A stretch of DNA of 43,338 nucleotides. It comes from Cudoniella acicularis (Eukaryota; Ascomycota; Leotiomycetes; Helotiales; Helotiaceae). The stretch lies in NCBI GenBank assembly GCA_013054445.1, contig JAAMPI010000320.1, positions 1-43,338 on the forward strand, written 5' to 3'. Position 1 is the first letter of the stretch, and every line of letters begins with the position of its first letter. The notes beneath the pieces were generated by a model, which worked only from the letters and a program-made list of their open reading frames with translations, was not told the origin of the DNA and made no database searches. A program made the translations under genes and the position numbers. Below, piece by piece: positions 1 through 10,560 of this stretch.

Positions 1-882
1 CTACTCGAAAGAAGATTACGGTCGTAAGTAGCGCTAGTATCTCTATAAATACAGGCAGTGAGTCTTCTACCTCTCCGATATATAAGATAATTTATCTAAT
101 ATACTCTTATAGTCCCCGACTTCCGTAATAGTTCCGGCCGTAACTATAGCCGTAACCTGTTCGATATACAGGTCAATAGCTTAGATTTCTACGAGATGAT
201 TTCTAATATAGGAACTCGTGCTTCCTAAGCCGAACCTACCAAGTTTCACTACCTTCTTAATAGCTTCGCTAGGACAGACCGCCTCTTCTATAATCTCACG
301 TAGAATATCGACTGCCTTAAAGACAAGTTGCCTTTATTGTCTAGTAAGACTGTCTAACTTTATAGGCGACTAGATACGCTAGTTTGTTAGAGGCGAAGTA
401 GTTATACCTTCTAGATAGCCCTAGAAGACTTTTAAGTAAGGGTTATGTTACCGTGTCTAGATTATAAGACGGTTAATAAGGAACGAGTATAGATAGGAAA
501 ACGATTATACGGTATTAGGGTGCTATAATCTAAAATACTCTTCTATAGGGCCGGACTAGAGTCCGTGATTAGAGATAAATTATTAGACGAGCTGTTTTAA
601 AAGGTAGACGTAGTCATTATTACGGGGACAAGATTATAGATTAAGTTACCGAATAGACTCGTAGTAGAACTATATCGAGCGGTAAAATAGAGGAACGGCC
701 TTACTATATAGGTTAATAAAGAGCGGCCGCTACGGGAGTTTAAATCTCTTCTAGATTATATAGCACTTAGGGACTACGATAAGTTTACTTCTTTACTTAC
801 GATATAGTATAATAAAATTCGATTATATTATACCTAGGAGATAGGCTAGCCTATAACATATACTAAACGTAGAAGACTCTAA
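1..882 (+). pseudogene. RIP-degraded unknown protein, 5' end outside window
   Basis: One reading frame can be followed from the first base to a TAA at 880-882, about 290 codons. It is broken only by TAA/TAG codons that fit RIP of CAA, CAG or TGG. Recognisable stretches include SKTVxLYRRLDTLV, EFKSLLDYIALRDYDKFTSL and a basic tail ending TKRRRL. The composition is mixed charged and helical, with no signal peptide or membrane segment visible. I do not recognise a family. The start lies upstream of the window. It is followed at once by the convergent F-box relic on the other strand. Confidence 0.55.
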
Positions 883-899
883 TCTAAAATAATTATTCT

Positions 900-1924
900 A
901 AATACGTAAACAGTTAACTTGCCGGTATAATAGGTCTCTCTTAGTTAGCGGATATAAGCCGAGGATTAGACTAGTAAGACATAGGATTATAGATTTTATA
1001 TTCTGTCCTACGACGATCTGTTTCCTAAATATCTTTAAGTCTAAGAAAGAAACTATCTAAAGAGAAATTATCGGAAAGGTAATAAATAAACGTCTTAAAT
1101 AACTCTCGTCTAAAGTTTATTCGCTATAGTTATAACTTCTTAAGAGAGGCTTTTAAAGGACTTAAACTCCCTATTAGCTTATTTATAGAAATAGAAACTC
1201 TAATAAGAGTTATACTCTCTAATGTTTAGGTATTAATTTTCGCTATAATTTTCTAAATTATAGATATAATAAGAAGGTCGAAGATATTATTGATTATAGA
1301 AAACTCTATAAGATTTTTTATAAGGGATATTAACGATTAAAAGCTCTTCGCCTAGTCATACTCTTTGATTCGGAGTACTAGAGAACACACCCGATAAAGA
1401 AAAGATTGTCCTATACGAGAGAGGGTACGACAGTCCTCTAGTCTGATATTCTATATCTAAATCCTTAGCTCGATAGTTTACTAGTGTTCTAGAGTTATAC
1501 CTAATACCCTTACTAAGACTTCTATATTAAGACAAGGTACTAGTAGTCCTAGATTATAGAAATCCGGATCATAGTATATTATAATCGTGTTGATTTTAGT
1601 CGAGGCTTAGAATACTCTCTTAAGGATAAATCTAAGACGGTCTTCGTATACGCTAAAATTTATATGTCTAAATACCTCTATTTTAATAAAGATTTTTTAG
1701 ATAAAGCATGATAGTTCTATTCTTAAAAGCTGTTTAGCCTTAAGTAAACCGTTATAGCTTAACCTAACTAGTAATATACGAAAACAGTTTTGATTAAAAG
1801 TATACTTCTTAGGCTCGCGGATAGAGCTACTATACGATAGGAAGTTTCGGGCGTTATCGAAAGGTAGGATTTTTATTACCTTATAGATAATTTCGGTAGG
1901 TAAGGTATCTAAAGAGCGAGACAT
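900..1924 (-). pseudogene. RIP-degraded F-box protein, copy 1
   Basis: The N-terminus is intact for 75 codons. It begins MSRSLDTLPTEIIYKVIKIL and continues through LPFDNARNFLSYSS, the usual leucine/proline pattern of an F-box that would bind Skp1 in an SCF ubiquitin ligase. Further 3' on the same strand, in changed frames, are SLSPLKASLKKL and YYLSDNFSLDSFFLRLKDI, leucine-rich repeat-like segments. These match, segment by segment, the second F-box relic at 6,870-8,030, so the two are paralogs. Several in-frame TAA/TAG and at least one frame change make it non-functional. The 3' limit is approximate. Confidence 0.72.
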
Positions 1925-2794
1925 GCCGTAGACGAGTAGAACGGCAGGAGAGAGAAAGGGAGGATATATAGGGTATAAATATATCGTACGGAGCTATATA
2001 TAGCTCCTAGAGAAGGGCCTAAAGAGGTCCTTCTTCCGAAGCTAAGAGATACTCTACTAGCTTACCTTAATTTAATACGAGTTAATTAGAGAAGGTTAAT
2101 TTAAACGCCTAATATAATAGAATATAATAGGAGACTAGATACGAGCTACTATATTTAGGGGTAGATTTTCCGAGCTTTAAAATTTTTATATTCGGAGATA
2201 GCCTTACCTAAACTCTCGTTTTATATCTATCTTAATTTATAAATCAAAAAAGGGCGATAATTATAAGTTAAGAAATTAAGTTTCTTTTAGACTACGTAAT
2301 ACCTAGAGGTTAGACACGACTATATATATACCCCGTAAAACAACTAATTTTAGATTTATATCTACTAACCGGGCTTACTCGTTAAGATCTAATAGTGTTT
2401 GCCCTAAAAAATCTATGTCTTACCTCTAGCTTAAACTAATATCTATAAAACTACCCTAGCTTTATAATCTTATAATACCTCGGCCACCTCTTTTTTATAA
2501 GCTATACCTATAAGAATAAAGTTAAATATAGACATTATACGTTAATAAAACTTGATTACTCTCTAACTACTACTCGGGCCTAGCCGATAACATATATTAA
2601 AGAAAAAGCGGTAAAAAAGATAAAGATTCGCGATATAATAGCGGAGGGACGCGTAGATTCGAGGTATAATAAGCGAAAGAAACAACAAAAATCAACTTAA
2701 ACGAAACAAACATATATAAAAAGAGAAACAACCTAGTCTATTAGTCAACCTAAAATATTAAAACCCGTATAATCGAAAACTATACCTCGTTAGA
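1925..2794. other. Intergenic, heavily RIP-mutated
   Basis: About 870 bases between the F-box relic and the C-terminal end of the J-domain relic, which are on the same strand. The DNA is very rich in TpA. I could not follow any frame for more than a few tens of codons. Part of it is presumably the old promoter of the F-box gene. I see no repeat or RNA gene. Confidence 0.4.
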
Positions 2795-5286
2795 AGTTAG
2801 GCCGCTCCCGAGACTAAGATCCGACTTAAAACCTCTTTAAATTTCTTAGACATATCCTCTACCTGTCGCCTGTTCTCTTTAGCTATTTGCTTTATAAATT
2901 TCTATATTATACCGGCAAAAACATCGCTCTAGTTATTAGACCTTATAGACTTCGTCTTCTTCGTCTTCGAATTTCTCTTCGTCTTTAGTATACGGCCCTG
3001 TTTCCGTCTATCGCCTAAGTCATCACCGCTCGAGTTGTCGTCATCAGAGCTCTTACTATCTCTTACGCGTCGCCTCCCCTTCTTCTTAGCTAAAACGAAT
3101 ATACTCGAAGAGTCGGAGTCGGAGTCGGAGTCACTCTCGTTATCTAAATCGGCATGTCTTCTTGACTTTGACCGACGCTTGACTTCGGACCCGCTTATAA
3201 GTCGCTTCTTCGGCTTCGCCGTGAGTAGCTGCTTCGGCTTGATCAGCTAGGGGGGTGTTTCGCTAATATCCTCGTAGAAGTCTACGATTTCGTTATCTAT
3301 ATCCGTATCCCCGAAGACTTTCCTTATATACTTTCTACTTACTAGATCTTATAAGCTATTAGTAAAAGAATATAGTATATACCTAACTAGGTAGTATGCC
3401 CTAGAACCTTCGGTCTTAGTATTAAATGGCTTATATATAAAGCCTAGAAGTTCGTCGAACTTGTTAGCGTCCTTATACGTATACCTCTCCTTAGAATACC
3501 TAATATTATTCTACTCCTCTTCCGGGAGGTCGCGATAGGCATCTACTACTCTTCTTCTAACCTCTTTACCCGATACTAAAGCTATCGGGTTCGGCTGTCC
3601 TTTTTTCTCGATAACAAGCTAGTATCTATTAAAGAGCTATTCGTCCTTCTTCTTATCCGTCTTATAGAAAGGCCTCTATCTAAGAATTCTCTTACCTTTT
3701 CTTGTCTCCTGCCTAGGCTTCTACTTACGACGGTTAGTAGAGACTATATCTATTATATCGACGTCACTCTCCCTATCCTTTTGTTTAGAAAAGGAAGGCC
3801 CTTTACGCCCCTTACCTTTCCCCTTCTTCTTAGAAGAGGGGCCTACGTCGGGCATTTCGGTATCACTCTCCCCGTCCCTTTATTTAGAAGACGAAGGTTT
3901 CTCTCGCCCCTTGCCTTTCTCGCTCTCCTTAAAAGATACTAGCTCTACTCGTCTCTTGCCTTTATCTTTTCGACCCTACGATAAACAGTCTAGCCACTCT
4001 CGTAGATATAAGTTTATTCGGATAGTTTTTTCGAATTACTTCTCTAGCTTCTCTTATAATTCCTTCGCCTGCTTGTCGTTAGGATCCTTTTCTAGAGATT
4101 TCGTAGCCACTCCTACCTCTATCCTAATAGAACGTAAGACATTAACGCTTATATAGAATTTATCTTCTTTAAGGCTATCCTTTTTATTTTGCTTCTTTAT
4201 CCGCTTATTTAGACTCTTAATTTCGGATTTAGTTAAGGAGTCGCGAGGATCCGCGAGAAGCTTTCGTACCTAAGGCGTTACTTCTTTATAGATTCCTAAT
4301 CTAAAGGAGTCTGGTTTTATCTCTTCTTCTTCTTCGCTATCGTCACTACCTGACTTAGACCCGGAGTCTATACTAGAAGTATTTTCGGCGAATTCCTTGT
4401 CTTATAAGTCGATTAGGTCGAGCTCTCCTCTTAGCTTATATGACTTTCGATTTCTGTCGTATCTCGCCCTTTCTAAGGAATTGCCTAGGACTTAATACGC
4501 TATAGAGACTACTATAAAATGATTAGTATTAAACAATTAAACGGAATAGATCAACTAACTCTTAAAAGCCTTCTCCGCGTCCTTATACTTATTCTTATCC
4601 GGGTAGGTTAGTAGTAAGAGCTTCTTATAGGCTTTCTTGACTTCGATTCCCGAATAGCTTTCTTCGAGGCTAAGAATAGCGTAATAATCCTTTTTCGGGC
4701 ATTTTCGGACTCGAGTTACCTCTTCTCTCTACTCTTTAGTATAGCGAGTCGCCTTCGTATACTCTATTAAACTTTTATCTTCCTTATTTTCTTCCTCGCT
4801 CGTCTACCTCCTATTCGTGTTATTGTTGTCGGGTTCTTAGTCATTTTCCTTACTAGAGTCCTTAATAGGATTTTTACTAGACTTCTTATCGGATTTCTTA
4901 TTAGAGTCCCTATCAGATGCTTTACCCGAGTCCTTATCGGATTTTCGGCTAGACTCCTTATCGGACTTCTTATTAGACTCCTTATCGGACTCCTTGTCGG
5001 ACTTCTTACCAGACTCCTTATCGGATTTCTTAGTAGACTCCCTATTAGATTTTTTACCGGAATCCTTACTAGAATTCTTATCGGACTTCCCTCTAAAATC
5101 TCTAAGTAATCTACTAAGTTCGTCGACTTCTTTATCTAAGTCCTCGCCGCTTTCTTTCTTAGACTCGTACCTTCGCTTAGATTTCACTTCTAAGGCTTTC
5201 CCGCTCTTTCGAAAAGCCGAGCCATCTTCGTGCTTAAAGCCGCTTTCGACGTAGGGGAGTCGTAGATAATCTACTATACTAGATAT
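2795..5286 (-). pseudogene. RIP-degraded J-domain (DnaJ/Hsp40-type) protein with intact intron
   Basis: The frame starts near 5,286 (an ATA where ATG is expected). It encodes a long Lys/Ser/Asp/Glu-rich segment built of short KSDKES-like repeats, then a J-domain: CPKKDYYAILSLEES, EVKKAYKKLLLLTYPDKNKY, an intron, and VLGNSLERARYDR. The pattern resembles DNAJB12/Hlj1-type J-domains, which stimulate Hsp70. The diagnostic HPD reads YPD, a CAC to TAC change that fits RIP and would abolish Hsp70 stimulation. The intron at 4,512-4,559 (48 nt, GTTAGT donor, TACTAAT branch, TATAG acceptor) interrupts the domain in the right phase. About 600 more residues follow, acidic, serine-rich and Lys-rich, ending near 2,795. 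The 3' end and part of the C-terminal frame are approximate. The C-terminal part matches no family I know. Confidence 0.8.
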
Positions 5287-5389
5287 TTAAAAAAATAAAC
5301 TAGATCAACTAGAATAGGGTAAAGGTTCTCGCTGTTTGGTATAGAGAGAGAGGGCAATAAGAGTCTTTTATACCGAAGCAGATAGGGGG

Positions 5390-6120
5390 TAGCCGCTTTA
5401 GGCTCCTTTGTCAAGTAGGACTTGCTTCGCCGGTAGACCTGCCGACCCCGAAGGAACTAAAACAGGCTCCCGTAATAGCCGAAAACAAATAACTATTCTT
5501 AGAGGGCTGTTTCTAGCTCTACGTAGGAAGACTATTATAGCCTCTTTACGGGAGATCTACTTTAACTGACCTAAGGGTTCCCTATTCGGATCCTTCTGTT
5601 CTCTGTTTCTAAACTTAGCGTACTCTAGATTAGATAAGAGCTTCTTCCCTAAGAGATATTCTACGCTTCTCGCTCCTAGGATCTTAAATTTTATTTTATC
5701 ATTTTTTTTAACTACTTTTACGCCTCGTAAGTCACTATTATACGCCTTTCTTTTATCTCTCCGATCTTTACCTCTTATAGTCTCGTCCTGGCTCTTAATA
5801 AATCGGATTTAGGATAGAGATTCTAGAACACTATTATAATCTAACCGACTATAGCTTCTATCGGTCCCTCTTTACTAAACAATAGCTCGTTATTTAAAGT
5901 CGCGGCGACCGTCTAAATCTAGATCGGCGACCTGTTCGGTTCTAGGGTCATAAGCTTTAGTGATATTCTTTTAGACGGGTTAAGCGATATATTTACCCCG
6001 ACTTCTACTATAAGTAGTATGCCTTGTTAAACAGGTACCTAGCTCACTTTACCTAACACGTCTCTACCCTATATAAATATAACCTATTCTAACCAAACCC
6101 TCTCCCCTATAAACTTTAAT
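5390..6120 (-). pseudogene. RIP-degraded unknown basic protein
   Basis: A single frame on the minus strand runs from about 6,120 to 5,390 with only about eight stops, all TAA or TAG. Legible stretches are TKAYDPRTEQVADLDLDGRR, KDRRDKRKAYNSDLRGVKVV and FKILGARSVEYLLGKKLLSN. It is rich in Arg and Lys. I do not recognise it. The opposite strand is also fairly open over 5,400-5,800, but the minus frame runs longer and reads more naturally. It lies upstream of, and in line with, the J-domain relic and could even be a lost 5' exon of a neighbour; I have no evidence for that. Confidence 0.4.
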
Positions 6121-6869
6121 ATAACTTAGGGACACGTAACTTCTCGATCGTCGGTAGCGCTAGCTTTAACGTCTCCGACGGAGCTTAGACTCTTTATAGG
6201 ATCAGGAATTCAAGTCAATCGTAGGCTCCCGAGTGTGTTTGCGATGTTAACTACTATTATTATTTCGTTGGCTTTAGTCTAAATCTATTAAGGTTTAATT
6301 ATAATTTATAGTATTTTCTTCTCTTTTTTTTATATATAGGAGGGAGGGGGAGAATAGGAATAGAATCGTTAGCTGGCTATGCCGGCTATAATAGCTAGAT
6401 TTTGTCAAAACAACCGATACTATACACTTAAATATTAAAATAAACTAGTTATAATACTACTTATACTTGGCTATATTCTCTTCGATACTATTATAGCAAG
6501 GTCAGACTAATAAGGTCGTCAGAAAGAAGGCTCGTTTCTAATATATACTTCGGTCAAGTCCTAGGCGAACTATTATATATATAGATCCCGTAAGCAGATA
6601 GACGAAGACCCTTATACTAGCTACTCTTAGACGCACTAAATTTAGACGCGCTAGATTTGTTAATAAAGACTAGTAGGTGCTATAGTAGGATCCCTTACTC
6701 GGAAGCATCCGAGCCTATTTTAGGTCACTTTAGCCTTTTAGGTAGCCAATTTAGGCTCTAAGACATCTATTTTTTATACTAGAGACAATTTAGCCCCTGC
6801 TATCGTAAAGGGAAGGGGGCTAGAACTAGACTCGGATATTTTAAGGGTCTAAGGGTCCCGTTTTAGACT
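6121..6869. other. Intergenic, RIP-mutated, no gene recognised
   Basis: TA-rich DNA with a pyrimidine-rich tract near 6,310-6,350. A short imperfect palindromic stretch with GAGCCTA / TAGGCTC ends lies near 6,711-6,758. I could not follow a coding frame of useful length on either strand. Confidence 0.3.
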
Positions 6870-8030
6870 TTCTTGCTTCTTTACTCCTTAGTGTATAAAG
6901 CGTATTCCCTCTAGATCGTTATCCGACTTGCTCTATATGATAAGTCAAACTATAATTTAAAGAAGAGTATATATTTCCTATCCTAGCTTTCGATTTAACC
7001 CTTTACGAGTAATATAATATGCCGAGAATATTAAATTTTAATATACTAAGGCCTTCTCCTATATCCTCCTTATTAAATTCTACTCGATCGAGTATTTTAT
7101 ATTCTTCGATATTATAATCTCCCTAGATATCCTTAAAACAAATATAATCTAAGGAGAATTTGTCTTAAATATAACTAAGAAAGTCAATAAATAACCCGTC
7201 GTTAAAAGTCGCCGCTTTTAATGTTATCGCCTTTATAGAACCTTTTAAAGGGCTTAGAATTTTTTAAAGCTCTCTTTTAGAAGTAAATATCCTATTAATA
7301 GTTAGCCTCTCAAACGTCTTAGATCTGATGCTTTTCGTAATACGCTTGACTATCTTAGAAGAAAGCAAATTATCGCTGTTAACAATTAGAGATAGCTCTT
7401 AAAGACTCGATATAAGGGATACGGCTCGTTTAAAATCGCGTACTAAGTAGCTTTCCGGTTTCCTCTTATCGAATCTAAGGTCTATAGATTACACTAGCTC
7501 GAGAAATTTGCCGTAGAAGTATAGGCCCTTAAGGTAGTCTAAGCGTATATTTCGTAGTTAGACTTTAAACGGCTTAATGTCCTAGGGTAATAAATAGTAC
7601 TCTATTGCCTCTACTATATTTTTAAGAAATATCTAACTAATAACCTATGACCTCTTTAGATGATCGTATATTATAATAGTATTATATTTAGTAGAAACTT
7701 AGAGGCCTTTAGCTACGACCGAAGTAAGGCGGCTTTAAAGAGGTCTAAGCTCTTCTAAGTCTAATAGAATAAAAATTGTTTAGAGGCAACGGCAATACTC
7801 GTTGTCTAAGAGATCTTCGGCTTGACAAAGGCCTGCCTTAGATACGCTAACCGGAATAGTACGAAAGCACGTCTTATTAAAGGCCTGCTTGCCTTTTTTA
7901 TAGATTGTTTTATAACTTAAAAGTAGGTTACGGGCGTCTTCGATAGGTAACTGTTATACGATACTTTTAAGGAGTTCGGTCGGTAAAGAGACTAGATAGG
8001 AAGGTATTACGCGGCGTACTGAAATAGGAA
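6870..8030 (-). pseudogene. RIP-degraded F-box/LRR-like protein, copy 2
   Basis: Reading from about 8,030 downwards, the frame gives VSLPTELLKSIV, LPIEDARNLLLSYKTI and FNKTCFRTIPVSVSKAGL, an F-box motif close to that of the relic at 900-1,924. About 300 further residues follow with LRR-like segments such as RDFKRAVSLISSL, TFERLTINRIFTSKREL, ILSPLKGSIKAITLKAA and DKFSLDYICFKDIQGDYN. Such proteins normally act as substrate receptors of SCF ubiquitin ligases. The start codon appears as ATA or is lost, and there are multiple RIP-type stops. Pairwise similarity with copy 1 extends through the C-terminal part, so the whole gene was duplicated. Confidence 0.75.
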
Positions 8031-8274
8031 ATAGTATAAATAGAAAATAAAAAGGAAAACGAGATTTGATTTAGTTAGATTATAAGTAATTGTAGGCACT
8101 ATTTATAGTTCCTATAGAAGAGGAATCTAGAATCGGTTCCTATTTAAACGCTATATAGTAGTAACCCTAAACCTCCGGCTTGTCTTAGTAGGCAAGATAT
8201 ATAGGAGAGTGACCGAATTTGGACTTATACTGCCTTACACGTTAGATTTGACGCGCGTACGAGATATATATATA

Positions 8275-8661
8275 CTAGTACTTTGATATCAAGTTATTGA
8301 CATAAGAAAAGTGCTTTAGGGCTTCGTAGGAATCATTTTATTTAAAGTGTATAAGGATTTTAATATTAATCAACTGATAAAATCTAGCTCCTAACCTAAT
8401 CAGTAGACGAATTGGTGACTTAATTTCTCCTTACTCTATCACCTTCTTATCTATGATCTCACCCTCTACTATATATTGCTTATAGAAATTTTGCCCTAGA
8501 GCAATTTCCGTAGGGGCTTCCTCTAGTCTAGACAAATGTATAGCCGTTACTGTTTTAATAGTAGTATTAGTAAAAGACTAAGATCTATATGTTATATATA
8601 AGGTCTTCCCTAGTTTCCTATCCTTCTTACTACCCGAGTCGTGACTACCTCTTGTCAACAT
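8275..8661 (-). pseudogene. RIP-degraded small unknown protein (about 128 codons)
   Basis: An ATG at 8,661 opens a frame of 128 codons to a TAG at 8,275-8,277. It is broken by three in-frame stops that fit CAG/CAA/TGG decay. The start reads MLTRGSHDSGSKKDRKLGK; later stretches are TVTAIHLSRLEEAPTEIALG and DKKVIE. It carries fewer mutations than the F-box relic downstream of it. No family is recognised; it is hydrophilic with no obvious membrane segment. Confidence 0.42.
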
Positions 8662-8905
8662 CACGGTGAAGCTAGTGGCCCTTTTTATATAAAATCCCCC
8701 CCCTGCCCTTCTTCTATATAAAGGTGACTCCGAAGATCATAGTTGATCAATTATATCTTAACTTAGAGAGAAGGAAACGAGGGTACTGATTCGTTAAAAC
8801 CTAATATAGTTTATAGAAGCAAAAGAAATCAAAACGTCTTTATATACTTGGCTAAGTCCGGCTCTAAGAGAATAAAAATAGACAGGACGCTATATTTAGA
8901 GAGAG

Positions 8906-8935
8906 CTTAAACGGGCTCTCGACAGCCCGTTTAAG
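8906..8935. repeat. Perfect 12-bp inverted repeat with 6-nt loop
   Basis: The arms CTTAAACGGGCT and AGCCCGTTTAAG are exact reverse complements separated by CTCGAC. It lies in a gene-free stretch between two relics. Its role is unknown; it could be a hairpin in a former transcript or a protein-binding palindrome. Confidence 0.6.
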
Positions 8936-9039
8936 GACAAGAAGCGGAAGCAAATTTAAACGCCTAGGGTCTTTGTTTATATATTATATAGGGACGCTTT
9001 ATAAGTATTATTATATTTATACTTCTATACTGTCAAAGT

Positions 9040-9552
9040 AATATAGATACTATATCTACTAGAGACTCCGCTCCGAACCCAAACACGTACTCTACTTCTC
9101 CGGGGCTAATAGATTTCTCTATAGATAATCTACTAAAAAGGATAGAGGAATTTTAAAGGAGATAGTAGCTAGAGACGCTAGAGAGAATCACTACGGAAAA
9201 TTCGTGGCTAGAATATCATATCGCACGACATCGCCAAAACTCTACCTATACTATAAACCTGTTATAAGAGATATATAATACTATAACATTGATATAGAAG
9301 GCGCTCTAATAATACCGTCTCGAGGAGATTAAGGCGAATCGAGCTTGGTTAGTATTCTAGGGAATACGCGAGTATCCCGATATAACTTCTAAGGCTCTTC
9401 CGGCGGGTTAGATTTAAAATAAACGGGATATATACTTTCTTATTTAAACAATAAGACCCTTAAATTCTTCTCTCTAGCAAATCCTAAATAAAGATATAGA
9501 TATCAGCTTACTATAATAATTGTCCTATATAAATATGTTATTTAAAATTTAA
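9040..9552 (+). pseudogene. RIP-degraded unknown protein
   Basis: One plus-strand frame of about 170 codons ends at the TAA at 9,550-9,552. It reads through SPGLIDFSIDNLLKRIEEF, LETLERITTENSWLEYHIAR, EEIKANRAWLVF and IREYPDITSKALPAG. All internal stops fit Gln or Trp decay. The first half is likely helical or coiled-coil. No family recognised. Its end overlaps the convergent relic on the minus strand by about 10 bases. Confidence 0.45.
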
Positions 9553-9960
9553 GTAATTCTAAAAAGGCCTATTTCGATGTCACTACTTTAACGGCCGCCT
9601 TTAACTCGGCCACTAGACTATCTATAGCATCTTTAGATTCCTTTGTCTATACTATAAGCCTTATGATATAAGCCTCTATTTTCGTAAAAAACCTATTTTT
9701 AATATTAGATGTCTATTCTAAAATAGGGGGTAGTTATTACCTTATCTTCTCTTCTAACCTATTATTATCCTGTTAGTAATAGTTTATAGTCATTCTTATA
9801 ATCAGGGTACTTACTTATTCCGAAGATTTTAAGTGACCCCTTTAAGCCTACTAATTCTATCCTTAAGTCTAGCGAGTCTATCGTCAAGACTTGGTCTTAA
9901 ACCTTGATCGTTAACTATATAATCAGCTCTTTATAACTAAACACTTGTCTATGTCTATAG
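9542..9960 (-). pseudogene. RIP-degraded coiled-coil protein fragment
   Basis: On the minus strand a frame from about 9,960 gives PSLDDRLARLKDRISRLKG. After one frame change near 9,790 it gives NNRLEEKIR, KNRFFTKIEAYIIRLIV and ESKDAIDSLVAELKAAVKVV, ending at a TAA at 9,542-9,544. Heptad-like spacing of Leu/Ile suggests a coiled coil. The frame change could be a lost intron or an indel. No named domain is visible. Confidence 0.4.
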
Positions 9961-10560
9961 CGGTTCTCCTAGATCCGCTACGGCCTACTAGAGTATAGTG
10001 TCTTAGTCTGGCTATATATAACCTTCTAAGCCGTTATCCGCTAATAGTAAATCATAACTAGGTTAAAGGAACATTTAAGAAATTTACTAATCAGGAAAAT
10101 ATAAGAAAACATTCTAAGCTTTCCCGCCCGGGAAGTTTCTAAGGAGATGATTTAGTTCTGACCTTTAAACTACTACTTGGTTTACGAAGGGTTATACTGT
10201 TTGGCGTGTTCTCTAAGAATCTATATTAGTATACGGGTAGATAGCCTTATAAACTAATTCTAAAAGATGTTTTATGTTTAAGTCGCCTTTTACTATTAAT
10301 AGAACAGCGTAGTCTAAGGCTTAGATAGATCTTATATTACTTAGTAGATGTTTTATAGATAGTAGGAGTCAATTTAGGACGTTTTGATTGATCTTAATAG
10401 TTTATATCTATTTAAAGAATAATAGGTACTAGTTTCTAAATATTGACTAGCTCGATCTCGGTATAGAAATTGGCTCCCCTTGTTATTATAGGTCAATCGG
10501 TTTAGGATAGCGCGTCTGTTAGACTTATATATATAAGTCGTTTATAACTATCCCGTATAC
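9961..10560. other. Intergenic, RIP-mutated
   Basis: No frame on either strand could be followed convincingly. It lies between two divergently oriented relics, so it probably contained their promoters. Confidence 0.3.

Noticed and set aside
3035..4156. Two plus-strand open frames with Ser/Glu and Ser/Phe-rich residues
   Set aside because: Both are antisense to the acidic and Lys-rich C-terminal part of the J-domain relic.
4994..5254. Plus-strand open frame rich in Ser/Leu/Asp
   Set aside because: It is the antisense of the KSDKES repeat of the J-domain relic; the minus strand carries the domain and the intron.
6711..6758. Possible miniature inverted-repeat element with GAGCCTA ends
   Set aside because: Only about seven terminal bases pair; no target duplication was found.
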